From the NCBI GenBank assembly GCA_029747015.1, contig JAKOGI010000024.1, positions 1,928,003 through 1,992,002 of the forward strand: a DNA stretch of 64,000 nucleotides. Reading direction: 5' to 3'. The notes beneath the pieces are model-generated. The model had not been told where the DNA came from and did not search any database. It saw nothing but the letters and a program-made list of their open reading frames with translations. Origin of the DNA: Carnegiea gigantea (taxonomy: Eukaryota > Streptophyta > Magnoliopsida > Caryophyllales > Cactaceae). The translations under genes were made by a program, and so were the position numbers. Below, in pieces: positions 1 through 10,974 of the stretch (the first letter of the stretch is position 1; every line of letters begins with the position of its first letter).

Positions 1-423
1 TCACCCAAAAATCTAATCTAAGCCACTAGATTAACATACTAAATGCTAATCTTAACACTTAAGATTCGGCTTTTAAGGCTTCAACAAAAAATCATATTTT
101 ATATTCAACTCCCTCAAGTCTCATCTTAGACTCACTAGGGTAACTATATTCATTCTTATTCGTACACTTCTAATATGAATAATCAATATTGCACACCAGT
201 GCCAATATGATTTAGTTTCATCTTAGCCGCTACTCAACCGTTATGGCAATTGCCTGTGTGACTAGGTCAAGCAGAAGCTTTTGAGATTTCTACATGCCTA
301 ACAAATAACAATAAATCACAAAGCATTTAGAACAGAAACATCAATCTCTTATTACATAAATGCTCATTACAGGAAGGACGTATCTGCCACATAACAAGTT
401 TTATCAAAAACTAAACCCTATGA
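1..423 (-). other. 3' non-coding tail of copia relic
   Basis: No coding frame is visible. On the minus strand this stretch follows the end of the copia RNase H reading frame, so it is probably the 3' untranslated region and part of a 3' LTR. No partner LTR lies in the window, so its boundary cannot be fixed. The element may continue past the left edge. Confidence 0.4.
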
Positions 424-1282
424 AGTCCTAGACTCAGCACATGAGCTTTGAAAGTATCTCTAGTAATCGACTTAGCTAGTAGATAACAAACATCTTATTA
501 GTGGATATATGCTTGATGTCAGCTTTCTTTGTCTTTATGGCATTTTGTACGAAGTGATAACGTCTCTTGATGTGCTTAGTCTTCCGAAAGAACTTCGAAT
601 CCTTAGCGAAATGGATGGCAACTGTGTTGCCGCATAGCATCTCAACAGGATCATTAAATCTAGGAGTGAGATTAAGATCCTAAAGGAAACTCCTAAACCA
701 TATTACCTCTTGTATGGCTAGACCACATGCGACATGCTCTGTCTCCATGGTTGACGGAGCTATGCAGTCCTGCTTCTTAGTGCACCATGATATGGCTCCC
801 TCACCAAAGGTGAAGACATAAGCTGAGGTTGATATGGACTCATCCGGGTAAACAACCCAATTGGCATATGACGATTCTATTAACTTAAGGTGCCCGCCTT
901 GCAAGCAAAGAACTAAGTCGGCTATACTATGAATGTGCACATGATTCCCTTGAAGGCTTACCAATGAGCAAGCCCTGGACTACTCTGGTAATGACTTACC
1001 AATCCAACTGCAAAACGAACGTTAGGTAGTGTGCATAACATGGCATACATTAAACGTCCTGCAGCACTAGCCAAAGGTACATTATTCATTACCTCCTTTT
1101 CACTATCTTTTTTACGGGATTGATCAAGGACTAGGGTTACACACTTCTCAAATGGAGTGTCTACGGGTTTTGAATAACATATCCAAAATCGTTTTAAGAC
1201 CTTTTGATATATGCTTCCTGTCACATACCTAGAGCTTCTTAGGACGGTTTCTTATTATTTCCACACCTGAGACAACAACTCT
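424..1282 (-). pseudogene. Ty1/copia pol, 3' part (end of RT and RNase H), decayed
   Basis: On the minus strand 1224-958 gives the end of a copia reverse transcriptase: KPVDTPFEK, then LMYAMLCTLPNVRFAVG. 964-680 gives the RNase H start with the typical WCTKKQDCIAPSTMETE stretch, and 660-424 the remainder (CGNTVAIHFAKD, KTKHIKRRYHFV). Pol of this family copies element RNA into DNA in cytoplasmic particles. The pieces lie in different frames with stops, so the gene is dead. Between 1282 and about 1225 the codons for the segment just upstream are still recognisable, and the reading resumes at 6044 beyond a nested gypsy element. Family assignment is firm; lineage within copia is not resolved. Confidence 0.85.
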
Positions 1283-2401
1283 TGATGCAAGATGAATTCC
1301 ATTTGACCAAATAAAGGTATGAAATCCATGTAGATGAGCCCAATGGATGTTGAAGGCCAATTTCTCCAAAGATAATCCAAGCAAGAGAATCTACAATTAG
1401 ATGAAAACCTTTAATGGAGATGAATCAATACTTGAAATGTGTGACCTAGAGATAAATCTAAGAGGATATATCTAGGATAAAGGTTAAACCACCACCTAGA
1501 TTAAATCACCCTCTAACCCTCCAAAACCTCAGCACCAAGGATTAGATTAAAAAGAAGACTCAAATCACCACCCTCCTAAGAAAGATAAAGATTTTGAGAT
1601 TTTCAGAAAAACCAAGCTTGAAGCTCTTATATCATTCAACCAATCTGATTTTTCATGGAGATAATTGGGTTCGTAAATACCCAATGAGAGGGGGAATTAG
1701 CTGTACATTAGTGGGGCAAGCGGACCAATAGGAAGGTTGCAAAATATCCTAGAAAAATAAATAAAGATGCTTAAGATAATTACAATAACTATGAGCTGCA
1801 TTTTCCAAGATTCATCCTCCATCTTCTAGAAAGCCTTGAGTGGGTACTACTCCTCTAATAGAGATGCCGCCACTTGTTGACTCTTCCCTTATGCGTGAAG
1901 AATCATTTCATGCTACTTAATCTCTGAACTCACAGTCGTAACCTCTTCAATTCAGCCCATATTCAGAACCGTGTATTTTTCAGTGCTAGACCAACCATTG
2001 CACAGTATTTAGTCCATAACTTCCTTAATACTTAGAGTTTGAGTGCGATTGAAGACTTATTAGACAATAGACATTTAGGGCTTTCCATATGTATATAATT
2101 TGTAAAAATTAGAGCTCATTTTCCTGGTTAAATTTGAGCTAGAAATAGAGTAAAGTATTCTGCCTAGAAACTGAAAATGAGCTAATGAGGTTATTTTGGG
2201 AGAATTAAGTGGTTAACTCCTTATTTAGGGATACTATTTGCCCAACCACCTTTCTTAATCCTACTTGGACCTTCATAAGTGGCCCGAGTTAATATTGTCC
2301 TAGGGGGACCTAGTTCTTTACCTAGGGTCAATATTAGCCCAACTTAGTTTATGACCCTTACTAGTGAGAGTAGGCCCAAGCTTGGGAGTTTCTCCCCATC
2401 A
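1283..2401 (-). repeat. 3' LTR of nested gypsy element
   Basis: Direct repeat partner of 4923-6043, with matching ends (TGATG/CATCA) and scattered substitutions and small indels along its length. The divergence looks clearly higher than in the 39138-44758 element, so this insertion is older. Confidence 0.85.
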
Positions 2402-2799
2402 ACCCCTACCTCTTGAAGAGGATTTGCCCTCAGATCCTTGGTATTAGAATTGTTTAACATCACCCTTGTATGCCCTTTACCATCCTTGGGTTTGAATACA
2501 CCCAAGATACTAAGGACTCCTCTCTTCTTGAATGTGTAGGAGTTATTCAAGATCTTTGGAAAAACATCAGAGCATTGAGTAGCTCTCGTGCACCTTATGA
2601 ACGCATTGAAGATCTTAACATACTCATCATAAGATATTTCAAAATCACCATACTCACAAGAGGTGTAACTTGTGGCTTGATAACTTGCATAAGTGCCTTC
2701 TCTCAACACCATTTTGATAGGCAATGAGACCTTGAGAATGGGTGCTTTTGGGGTTTCATCCTTAAGCTCTTGGCGAGTTATAAGGGGTGAAGGTTTCAC
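2344..2799 (-). CDS. Unknown C-terminal ORF of gypsy element, runs into the LTR
   Basis: A 151-residue open frame following the protease region. It resembles no pol domain I recognise. Its tail (NTKDLRANPLQEVGVDGEK) looks like the C-terminal tail of plant gypsy polyproteins. The codons for QEVGVDG are the polypurine tract itself, and the frame ends 57 bases inside the 3' LTR. The Met start may not be the true start, since the frame could be the surviving end of a longer polyprotein. Intactness while neighbours are broken is notable, but the ORF is short enough to be chance. Function unknown. Confidence 0.45.
   Translation of the reverse strand: MKPSPLITRQELKDETPKAPILKVSLPIKMVLREGTYASYQATSYTSCEYGDFEISYDEYVKIFNAFIRCTRATQCSDVFPKILNNSYTFKKRGVLSILGVFKPKDGKGHTRVMLNNSNTKDLRANPLQEVGVDGEKLPSLGLLSLVRVIN
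2402..2413 (-). other. Polypurine tract of nested gypsy element
   Basis: On the minus strand AGAGGTAGGGGT directly precedes the LTR start TGATG. This is the expected place and composition for the plus-strand primer of reverse transcription. Confidence 0.7.
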
Positions 2800-2899
2800 T
2801 TGTGTTTGGTTTCACCATTAGTAAGGCAATTCGAGGTTTGCTCTTACTAGTGGCACACTCTTCTTATATTTCACTCTTGTGAGGGCTTTTTTTACTTCC

Positions 2900-4427
2900 C
2901 TTCCCCGGTTTAGGTTTGGTTGGAGGCAAATGTGATGCTTTTACCTTTGTGCTTGACTGAATAAGTATTAGTATACCCACCATAAATCATATAGTTGTCA
3001 AACAACCAAGGCCTACCAAGTAATAAGTGACAAGCACCCATAGGAAGGATGTCACACAATACTTCACCACAATAAGGACTAGTTGAGAATGAAATATGAG
3101 CTTGCCCCGAAGCAGCTACCTTATTGCTTGGTCCTAACCATCGAAGAGTATATGGAGTAAGATGCTCTTTGGTGGGAATTTAAAGGTTATCAATGAGTGT
3201 ATTGGAGGCCACGTTTGTGTAACTTCCACCATCTATGATTAAACCACAAACCTTGCCTTCAGTGGTGCGCCTTGAGTTGAAGATTTGCTCCCTTTAGCTA
3301 TCTTCACAAGGAATTTTTGGGGCATGTAGGGACCTTTTAATCAACAATATTGCTCCAACATCAGGGGCCACCAAGGTAGAACCATCATTTTTATCTTCTT
3401 CTTCACTTGATTCTTCCTCAATAGCTCGAATCTCTTCTACCTCCTTGATAGTAAGGGCCTTTTTATTGGGACAATCAACTTGAAAATGCCCAAAACTATG
3501 ACACTTAAAACATTTCTTTCCTTCCAACCTCTTAAGAGGCTCACTAGCAATTCCTTTGCCCTTAATAAGAGCTTGAATTTGAGGAGGTGGGGTTTCAACT
3601 TCAATATGATTGGAAGGCCTTTTAGTTAGAGGGGTGTGAACAGACTTTCTTACCTTATGTTGCTTCTTAACTTTGATAGCCAAGTGGCATACATCATCAA
3701 ATGATAAGTAAGGTTATAATTCTACCTTGCTAGCAACATTAGGAGATAACTCCTTAATGAATCTAGGAATCTTGAGTTCGGGTTCTTCATCGAAGCTAAT
3801 CCTAATTTGGAGTTGTTCAAACTCTCTAATGTACTCTTCTACCTTTAGATTCTCTTGGTTAAGAGAGGCAATCTTGCGGTAGAGTTCTTATTTGCATGAA
3901 GGGGGTAGAAATCTTTTATCCATATGCTTCTTGAGCTTGGACCAACACTTGATTTTGGATTTGGCTTCTTTAGCTCTACTCTTCTTCAAATACTCATACC
4001 ATAACGAAGCATACCCCTTCATCTTAAGAATGACCAACTTGAAGAACTTCTCATCATTGTGATCGTTGAGTTCAAATATCTTGTTAAGGGCTTGAACCTA
4101 ATCAAGATAGTTTCCTGGGTTAAGATTACCATCAAATTCTGGAGCCTTGACTTTGAGATCCCAAAGGTCATCCCTTTGATGCCTTAGTCTTCTTGGCCTT
4201 CCTTCCTGATCATCAAAGTCTTCATGGGAAGACGAGTATTCGATATCAATAGGGCGAGCACCGTAGCCTTGTCGGTAAGGGTTTCGTGGAGTGGATTCCC
4301 TTACCTGTGCAACCTCTTAAGTGAGCTTCTTCATTTGCTCTTAAAGCTTTAAAAGGGCCTTGCCTATCTCATAAGCTTGCTCAAGAGGAATGTTCGAGGG
4401 TTGAGAAGGATTGCCCTCACTGGTCAT
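2900..4427 (-). pseudogene. Gypsy gag-protease polyprotein, broken
   Basis: The frame opens at ATG 4427 (MTSEGNPSQPSN) and shows the retrotransposon gag domain around 4150-3700, starting KAPEFDGNLNPGNYLD and later FLPP, VEEYIREFEQLQ and LAIKVKKQ. A CCHC zinc knuckle CFKCHSFGHFQVDC follows near 3515-3474, then an acidic linker. The protease active-site stretch IIDGGSYTNVAS lies near 3240-3200 and its C-terminal HLLLGRPWLF near 3025-3000. Gag forms the particle; protease matures it. At least five in-frame stops or shifts, such as after NYLD and after SNTLIDNL, show it is dead. No RT follows. Confidence 0.85.
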
Positions 4428-4908
4428 GGTTGAATGAAAGGTGGAAAGTGGAAAAACAAGGGAAAAATAGGGGAGACATGGGCATGCTGAGGGAGCAGGG
4501 GCAGGAAAATAGTGAAAAAACGAGGGGGCATAAACTTGCTCTAAGGCATAGGGGGCCATATCAGATCTCTAGAACATGAATTAAGAGTGCTGGAAGGGGT
4601 CACAGTTGCTCTAAGCAGCACGGGGTGGTCGTGCCAAATCTCTGAGTCAAATTTTCAAAGTATAGGATTTTCACATAGGGTGGCATTGTCAAATTTTTGG
4701 TTTCATTTTTTTTGCCTTTTTGTGGAGCTTTAGGGATGTTTTTGGATTAGGGATTGTATTTGGGCTATAATTAGGGTTTTTTATGGAATAGATAAGAGAC
4801 TTAGATAGAAAGAACTAATGACAAAATAGCATAGAAAGGGGGAAACTTTAAACAATTCCAACACAAGGATGGTTGGAATGGATGCTTACCAAGAGATAGG
4901 ATCATTGT
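4428..4908 (-). other. 5' leader of nested gypsy element
   Basis: Non-coding stretch between the primer site and the gag ATG. It contains a CACGGGGTGGTCGTGCC segment near 4618-4636, which resembles the GC-rich clusters in the LTRs of the gag-only family elsewhere in the window. Confidence 0.4.
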
Positions 4909-4920
4909 ACTCTGATACCA
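4909..4920 (-). other. Primer binding site, initiator tRNA-Met type
   Basis: Minus strand TGGTATCAGAGT begins two bases inside the 5' LTR edge. TGGTATCAGAGC is the standard complement of the plant initiator tRNA-Met 3' end; one base differs here. Confidence 0.85.
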
Positions 4921-4922
4921 AA

Positions 4923-6043
4923 TGATGTATGGTGAATTCCATTTGATCAAATAAAGTGTGAAATCCATGTAGATGAGCCAGATAGATGTTGAAGACCAAT
5001 CTCTTCAAAGATAAACCAAGAGAGAGAATCCTCAATTAGAAGAAAACCTCCAATGGAGATGAATCAATACTTGGAATGTGTCATTAAGAGAGAAATCCAA
5101 GAGGATATATCTATGATAAAGGTTGAATTCCCCTAGATTAAATCAACCCACACTCTAACTCTTTAAAGCCTTAGCACCAGGGATTAGATTAAAGGGAAGA
5201 CTCAAATCACCACCCTCCTAAGAGAGATAAATATTTTGAGGTTTTGAGGAAAACCAAGCATCAAGCTCTCACATCATTCAACCAATCTAATTTTTTATGG
5301 AGGTAATTGGGTCCATAAATACCCAATGAGAGGGAGAGTTAGCTGTACATTAGTGAGGCAAGTGGACCAATAGGAAACTTACAAAATATCCTAAGAAAAT
5401 AAATAAAGATACATAAGATAATTACAATTATTATGAGCTGTATTTTTCAAGATTGATCCTCCATCTTTCAGAGAGCTTTGAGTAGGCATTACTCCTCTAG
5501 TGAAGGTGCTGCCACTTGTCAACTCTTCTGTTGTATGTGAAGAATCATCCCATGCTGATTAATCTCTAAAATTAGAGCTGTAACCTCCTCAATTAAGCCC
5601 ACAATTAGAACTATAAATTTTTCAATCCTGGCCCAACTCTTGGTCGGTATTTAGCCCATAACATCCTCGATAGTTCGTGTTTGAGTGTAATTTAACACTT
5701 AGTAGAAAATAGACATTTAGGGTTTTCCATCCATATATAATTTGTAGAAATTGGAGCTCATTTTCTTGGTTAAATGTGAGCTAGAAATAAAGCAAAGTAT
5801 TCTGCTCAGAAACTGAAAATGAGCTAATGAGGTGGTTTTGGGAGGATTAAGTGGTTTACTCCTTATTTAGGGCAACTATTGGCCCAGCCACCTTTCCTAA
5901 CCCTACTTAGACCTTCTTAAGGGCCCTAAGTCAATATTGACATAGGTGGACCTAGTTCTTGACCTAAGATTAATATTGGGCCAACTTGGTTTATGACCCT
6001 TACTAGCAAAAGTAGGCCCAAGCTCAAGAGTTGCTCTGCATCA
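4923..6043 (-). repeat. 5' LTR of nested gypsy element
   Basis: Direct repeat partner of 1283-2401, running TGATG to CATCA. It sits next to the tRNA-Met primer site, which fixes it as the 5' LTR of a leftward element. Confidence 0.85.
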
Positions 6044-6660
6044 CCTAGCTCCCATGTGCTTCATCTCAAAGATAGAGGATAACCACTTCTTATTAGCTCA
6101 TCATCCCCAAGTTGTCCCCAGCAAGTAGTACATTATCAATGTATGAGGTAAGAAACATAATCTCCTTAATTGATCTTTTAACATATACACAATGGTCTTT
6201 TGAAGCCATAGATCAGCCAAACGCGGTTATAGCTTCATGGAATCTAATGTGTCAAGATCTTGAAGATTGTTGAAGATCATATGCACCCTTTAAAATGATA
6301 CACCTTGTCCTCTTGTCTCTTTGATACAAGATCAATTGATTCGTTCATAAAGATCTCTTTCACAAGGTTGTCATTGAGAAAAGCAGTCATTATGTCCATT
6401 TAAAACAACTCTAGGTCCAAACGAGGAGCTAGGGCTTTGCATAGGCGAATACAGAGAATTCACACCACAGGAGAAAATGTCTCTTCATAGTCTATATCCT
6501 CAATTTAGGTGAAACCTTTCACATAAGATGAGCCTTAAACTTGTCAATCAAGACATCTACCTGATGTTTTATCTTGAAAACCCACATGTTTCTGATAGAC
6601 TTACATCAAGGGGGAAGATCAACGAGTTCCTAAACCTGGTCTCTTGCTATTGATGTAATT
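6044..6660 (-). pseudogene. Ty1/copia RT, N-terminal part, split from 424-1282
   Basis: On the minus strand the copia RT is recognisable from about 6500 down: IEDIDYEETFSPVV, then MDIMTAFLNDNLVKEIFM, then LIMYYL at the catalytic region and KKWLSSIFEMKHMG up to base 6044. The next codons of the same domain are found at 1282, on the far side of the gypsy element. Stops and frameshifts are frequent and the catalytic motif is degraded. Upstream of about 6600 the similarity fades and another element begins. Confidence 0.8.
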
Positions 6661-7901
6661 TTTGGGGAGTGAAGGTAGAAAATTTTTTGTTCTCTGAGAC
6701 GGTGCAGAAATCAAGTCACTAGCTATTTTTAACCCCAACTCTAACATAGGGAAAGTGATAAGCATGATTAATGAAACTAATTACTCACTTATCCTAATCC
6801 AAATATGATTAATTAAGCTAAACCAAAAGAAAGCACAATTAAAAAATCAACACAAAACATCATATTAACTAACAATAACTAGCAAAACATCTAATTAACT
6901 AAGAAAGCATTAAATTTACTAATTAAAAGAACAGAGATAAAGGGAGTACCTCAAAAGTTTAAAAATCTAACAATGGACGTTGGCCTCCATTGTTGGAGCA
7001 AGTGGATGATGATTGGAGGTGGATTCTCTATGGATTCTTACTAATCCAACTAAGGTACTTCTATTATATAACCCATTGAGAGCCAAAAACTCAAACTTAT
7101 AAAAATGAATTTTGAACCCCTAAGACGGAGAAGAGAGATAGAACTTAAAATTTGCATTCTTGAAGAAAGAGAATGAGAAATTAAAAGTAGATAAGAGAAT
7201 AGAAGTATAATTAGGAAAGGGAGGCACTAATTTTAATCCATCAACAAACAAAAGTACGTAAATATGGGCATTAAAGTAGTAAATCAAACTCAATAAAGTA
7301 AGCACTTAAATGAAAATGAAGATTAAAGAGAGAGAAAGAAAGCTAATTGCATCAAAACTTCGTTATTTTTGAAATGTGGCTACAAAGCGGAACTAAATCT
7401 ACACTAATCTCTCCTAAGCTATAGGCTAAACCCTATTCTTGAAACCTAAAAAGTAGATTCTTACACAAATGGGAGAAGGGACTTTAAATAGATCCTGATG
7501 CAGCAAATTTGAAACGGTCGTCCGTGCTAAATTTCTGGAATTCTACACAAAAATAGAGCAGAAGCATAATTTGGCAGGGCTGTGCCACTTGGCACGGGCA
7601 CCCCGTGCTGACTAGCACTAGCAGCCCATGCCAAATTTCTACATTGTTCTTATTCCTTATTTCTCCAATAATTTTTGTACTTGTTTACCAGACCTTGCTG
7701 CTTCATGGGTATCTTGGATTATCCTCTAAGGTTTTCTAGGTTAACGTGCCAAACTTTTGGCATGTTTTGCACCAATTATCCACCATTTGAGTAGTTTTCT
7801 TCATTACCTATAAACTAGCAAAACATTAATAAACAACCTAATTTACTAATTATTTGAGTTAAATCTAGGTAGAATAAGGTGTAAACTTCATGCGTATCAC
7901 A
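6661..7901 (-). repeat. 3' LTR of copy A (left edge approximate)
   Basis: Begins TGTGATACGC on the minus strand right after the purine tract. It holds a GC-rich cluster with the palindrome GTGCCA-CT-TGGCAC at 7582-7595, shared with the LTR of copy D. No second LTR is present to confirm the left edge. Open frames inside it, for example 7120-7305, show no similarity I recognise. Confidence 0.6.
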
Positions 7902-7923
7902 CCAGAACAAATACCCCCACACC
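7902..7923 (-). other. Polypurine tract of copy A
   Basis: Minus strand GGTGTGGGGGTATTTG lies just upstream of the LTR start. Copy D has GGTGTGGGGGTG and copy C TGTGGGGACATTT at the same place. Confidence 0.65.
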
Positions 7924-8816
7924 AATACTTCGCTCGTCCTTAAGCAAAATAAAATAAAACTACTAGAACCTAACTCACTTTTGTTGGAATCACAATTGAT
8001 TTAACATACAGAATAAGCCCTTTAAATCCCTTGGTTCCCCAAGTGGACAAGTGAGGTCTCGTGAGGGTTTTCAAATGAAACACCCACAAAAGTTTTTTCA
8101 AAAACAAAAGAAAATCTTTTTGGTTTTTTCAAACAAGATTATATATACAAATAATAGGGAAATTATGTACACAACTTAGATAATTTCATCACCCTAGTAA
8201 CCAAATTAGCAAATTACATGCAAATAGAATGTACAATCAAAAGATATTTATGTCACAAGAAGCACACCGACTTCCATTTTTCACCACCATAAACAATATG
8301 CAATGATATGTATACCTTGATACATGTGCAAATGTATGTCAATCCTTATTAATGAAGTTGCTAACATTGACATGATCCCATTTCCTTGCCTAATTGACTT
8401 CTTTGCTCCTTTTTTTTTCCAAGATTAAGAATGCACACAACCTAACTCCGTTTGACTTACAAATATTGGGACCTTCCGTATAGCGGAGTTTTATTAGATT
8501 GTGCAAAGCACTTATTTTGTTGCCCAAACAGATGTGTAATCAAGTAAAATAGCACATATTCAATCCAATTAAAGATTTGAAATAAAGATAGTGGTTTTGA
8601 ATATTGAAGGCTGGGTTTTCATTCACATTTTTAGGCTTTTTGTGTATTTTTCTAAGATCTTAGAAGGAACCATCGACAAACAAAAGGTTCACATGCCAAT
8701 TTAACAAAAAGACCCAAAGAATTGATGATAAATGAGCAAGGTAGGCACAAAATCACACATGTGAGATGCGGTTATTATGAAAAAACATTGATTGAATTGA
8801 TTTTTTGTCACATTCC
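7924..8816 (-). other. Non-coding interior of copy A
   Basis: The segment next to the LTR (minus GCTTAAGGACGAGCGAAG) matches copy D near 43365-43380 (GCTCGAGGACGAGCAAAA), including the gtgaggtctcgtgagggttt block that is also in D at 43235-43275. The part at 8505-8770 matches copy C 33680-33900. No coding frame. Confidence 0.6.
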
Positions 8817-8819
8817 TTA

Positions 8820-9852
8820 GGCAGTATTTGGTTGGAGGGAAAATGGTTTTCTCGAAAAATCATTTTCCATGGAAAATATTTTTCCAAAAGAAATTGATTT
8901 TTGTCACATTTTCTGTCATTTGGTACAGTAATCATTTTCTATGAAAAAAGAAAAATGTCAACTGAATTGTTTAAGTGGTAAGAAATGTCGAGTGAGAGGC
9001 CATAGTAGAGATAAATGTTGACCGAATGAAGGAATATTGAGCTTAAAATTCACATTTGAGTTTTTTTAAATATTTCCTATTGAATAATCAAGTTTCGATC
9101 TAAACCCTTGAAATTGGTTTTGTGACGAAAAACATCAATTGAATTATTTAAGTAGCGAAAAATATCAATTGAATTGTCGTAGTCGAGAAAATATTGACCA
9201 AATGAAGGAATGTCATGCTTAAACTTTGGATTTGAACCTATTTTAATCATTCCTATTCGATGATCAAATTTCGATCCAAACTATTGAAATTATTTTAATA
9301 GTGAAAAATATTGACTGCTTTATTAAAGTTACGGAAAATATCGAATGCATTGTTGTGGTGGAGAAAAATGTTGACCAAATGAAATAATGTGGAGCTCAAA
9401 GTTTGAGTTTAAGCCCATTTTAATCTTTTCTATCTGATGATCAAATTCCGATCCAAACCTTTGAAATTTTTCTGATGTTAAGTCAATTGAATTATTTTAG
9501 TGGCAAAAAATATCGATTAAATTGTCGTGGCGGAGATAAATGTTGACAAATGAAAGTAATTTAAGCTCAAAATTTGCATTTGAGTTCATTTTAGTCTTTC
9601 CAACTACATAGTCAAGTTCGATCCAAACCGTTGAAATTGAATTTTGTACCTAAATTTCAGTTGACCTTATTGTCTAAAAGTTAAAGGGAGAAAATCAACT
9701 TCCTATCTTCTCAAAAAGGAAATTATTTTCCTCCATTGGGAGTAAAATCATTTTCCTTGGAAAATAGTTCTCCAACCTTGATTGTGACAAACAACAAAAA
9801 ATTGAAAAATTATTTTCCGGGAAAATCATTTTCTCCCCAACAAAACACTACC
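8820..9852. mobile_element. TIR element with internal tandem repeats, inserted in copy A
   Basis: Terminal inverted repeats of about 50 bases: left GGCAGTATTTGGTTGG, right (reverse complement) GGTAGTGTTTTGTTGG, both followed by AAAATG-TTTTC palindromic runs; 20 of the first 25 positions match. The flanks TTA (8817-8819) and TAA (9853-9855) would suit a PIF/Harbinger-like 3 bp target but are not identical. The related copy C lacks it: at 33890-33950 the two flanks are nearly contiguous. No transposase is encoded, so it is a non-autonomous class II element of uncertain superfamily. Confidence 0.7.
8940..9645. repeat. Tandem array, about four units of ~177 bp
   Basis: The landmark GATCCAAACC-TTGAAATT, with variants, recurs at about 9107, 9284, 9461 and 9631, and the blocks ATTGAATTATTTAAGTGG, TGTTGACCAAATGAA and GATGATCAAATT recur in the same order in each unit. 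Units have diverged by substitutions. The array fills most of the TIR element. Confidence 0.8.
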
Positions 9853-10370
9853 TAAGTATCTCATCATGCAAACTCTGTTTATATATGACCCAATAACCTA
9901 TCAACATATGATCAATAATTGAAGAAACCACACAAGTCTCCAAAGAAAAATTAAAATCTTTTTGAATTTTCAAAATTTTCAAACAATATATGCAAATGGC
10001 ACCTCGCCCCCACATCAAAGCTTGACAATGTCCTCATTGTGTAACTAAGTGCCAAAAAGCGATCACATAAGCAATCCAACCGCAAAACTAACAACTCAAA
10101 TCCACCAAATATATAAAGATCTATGAAACTACCAGTAAGCACAAAACCAGACAACACCAACAAATATTCATAAAACCAAACACACCACTAACAAACACAT
10201 AGAAAACAAAGCTCACAAATCAAACAACGGCGATGATAGCCATCTTAGCTCAACAAATCCCAAATTTTGCCTCAAAATCAATCACCCACACAATCACAAT
10301 CCTACAACTATGCACGAAAATAAATAAAGAAAAGGAAAAAAAAAGAGAAAAGAGTTAGAGTGATCATACC
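9853..10370 (-). other. Non-coding interior of copy A with G-rich tract and small hairpin
   Basis: On the minus strand ACAATG-AGGA-CATTGT (10040-10025) is followed by TGTGGGGGCGAGG (about 10013-10003), a pair also present in copies C and D. The rest is A/C-rich and non-coding. Confidence 0.6.
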
Positions 10371-10397
10371 AGTTTAGGTGCTGAGTGCCCCTAAACT
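10371..10397 (-). other. Conserved gag-end hairpin, copy A
   Basis: Arms AGTTTAGGTGC (10371-10381) and GCCCCTAAACT (10387-10397) pair at 10 of 11 positions around a 5-base loop. The following GGTATGATCA on the minus strand is also conserved in copy C and, with one change, in copy D. Confidence 0.6.
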
Positions 10398-10965
10398 ATG
10401 CTTCACTAAGAAGTGCTATGTCAAATCACCAAGTTGCCACTTTTATCAATCCCTACCAAAGCTCGTAGCAACTTAATAAATAAACTTGAACAATCCTCCA
10501 AAAAGTCGTAACCATAGGCAATAAGGAGAATGTTGCAAAGAAAGCACATCACCCACATAGAAGTGAGAGCTCTCTTCAGCTTATCAAGGCTCTGGAAAAG
10601 AGTTACATACACACATACCCAACATCACTCAATGTAGAGGATAATGCCTAGAAGTCCCATAAGAAGCATGAATGCACAAACTAGTCATGAGTCCTACATC
10701 CTCTACCCAAACCCCAAGCCTTATAGCCACATCAAGCTCATAAGTCCAGTCTAAATTAGGGGCATAAATCATGCAGGTCTTAGACACAGGGAAAGTAGAC
10801 ATTAAAGGATTTGTGAAAGGGTGAGATGATGGAGTATAAAGGGGTAAGACAATAGAAGTTGGGATGTGCTTTGGAGGGGACTCAATGAGGGTTACATTAA
10901 CACGCTCCATATAAGAAGGTGTGACCTCAACACACTCCTCAACACAAGGTTCTTCCCAAGAAGTC
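10398..10965 (-). pseudogene. C-terminal part of gag-like protein, copy A
   Basis: Two open stretches (10910-10629 and 10612-10421) give IYAPNLDWTYELDVAIRLG and LKRALTSM then KLLRALVG. Copy D has FKRALTFF and DKLLRALTAS in the same relation; copy C has MSFDFYISLDWPGLG and MFDKLLRALVG. The N-terminal gag domain and zinc knuckle are missing because the element is cut at about 10965. Role of this C-terminal region is unknown. Confidence 0.6.
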
Positions 10966-10974
10966 TCCTATATA

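Larger units (their letters stand above)
1283..6043 (-). mobile_element. Non-autonomous Ty3/gypsy element (gag-protease only), nested in copia RT
   Basis: Two direct repeats of about 1.12 kb bound it (1283-2401 and 4923-6043), each starting TGATG and ending CATCA. A tRNA-iMet-type primer site abuts the right LTR and a purine tract abuts the left one, so it is transcribed leftward. The 2.5 kb interior encodes gag and an aspartic protease plus one extra ORF, but no RT, RNase H or integrase, so it would need enzymes in trans. The 5 bases flanking each side (ACTCT and CCTAG) do not match, so the target duplication has decayed or the ends recombined. The flanks are two halves of one copia RT gene. 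Confidence 0.85.
6661..10965 (-). mobile_element. Gag-only LTR element, copy A (truncated)
   Basis: Read leftward, it has the gag C-terminus (10965-10421), a hairpin, a G-rich tract (10006-10040), about 2 kb of non-coding interior, a GTGGGGGTATTTG purine tract and then an LTR starting TGTGATACGC at 7901. The right end stops abruptly at pararetrovirus sequence, so 5' LTR, primer site and gag N-terminus are gone. The left LTR edge next to the copia relic is uncertain by about 100 bases. It is homologous to copies C (33082-38410), D (39138-44758) and E (48083-52615). Confidence 0.7.
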
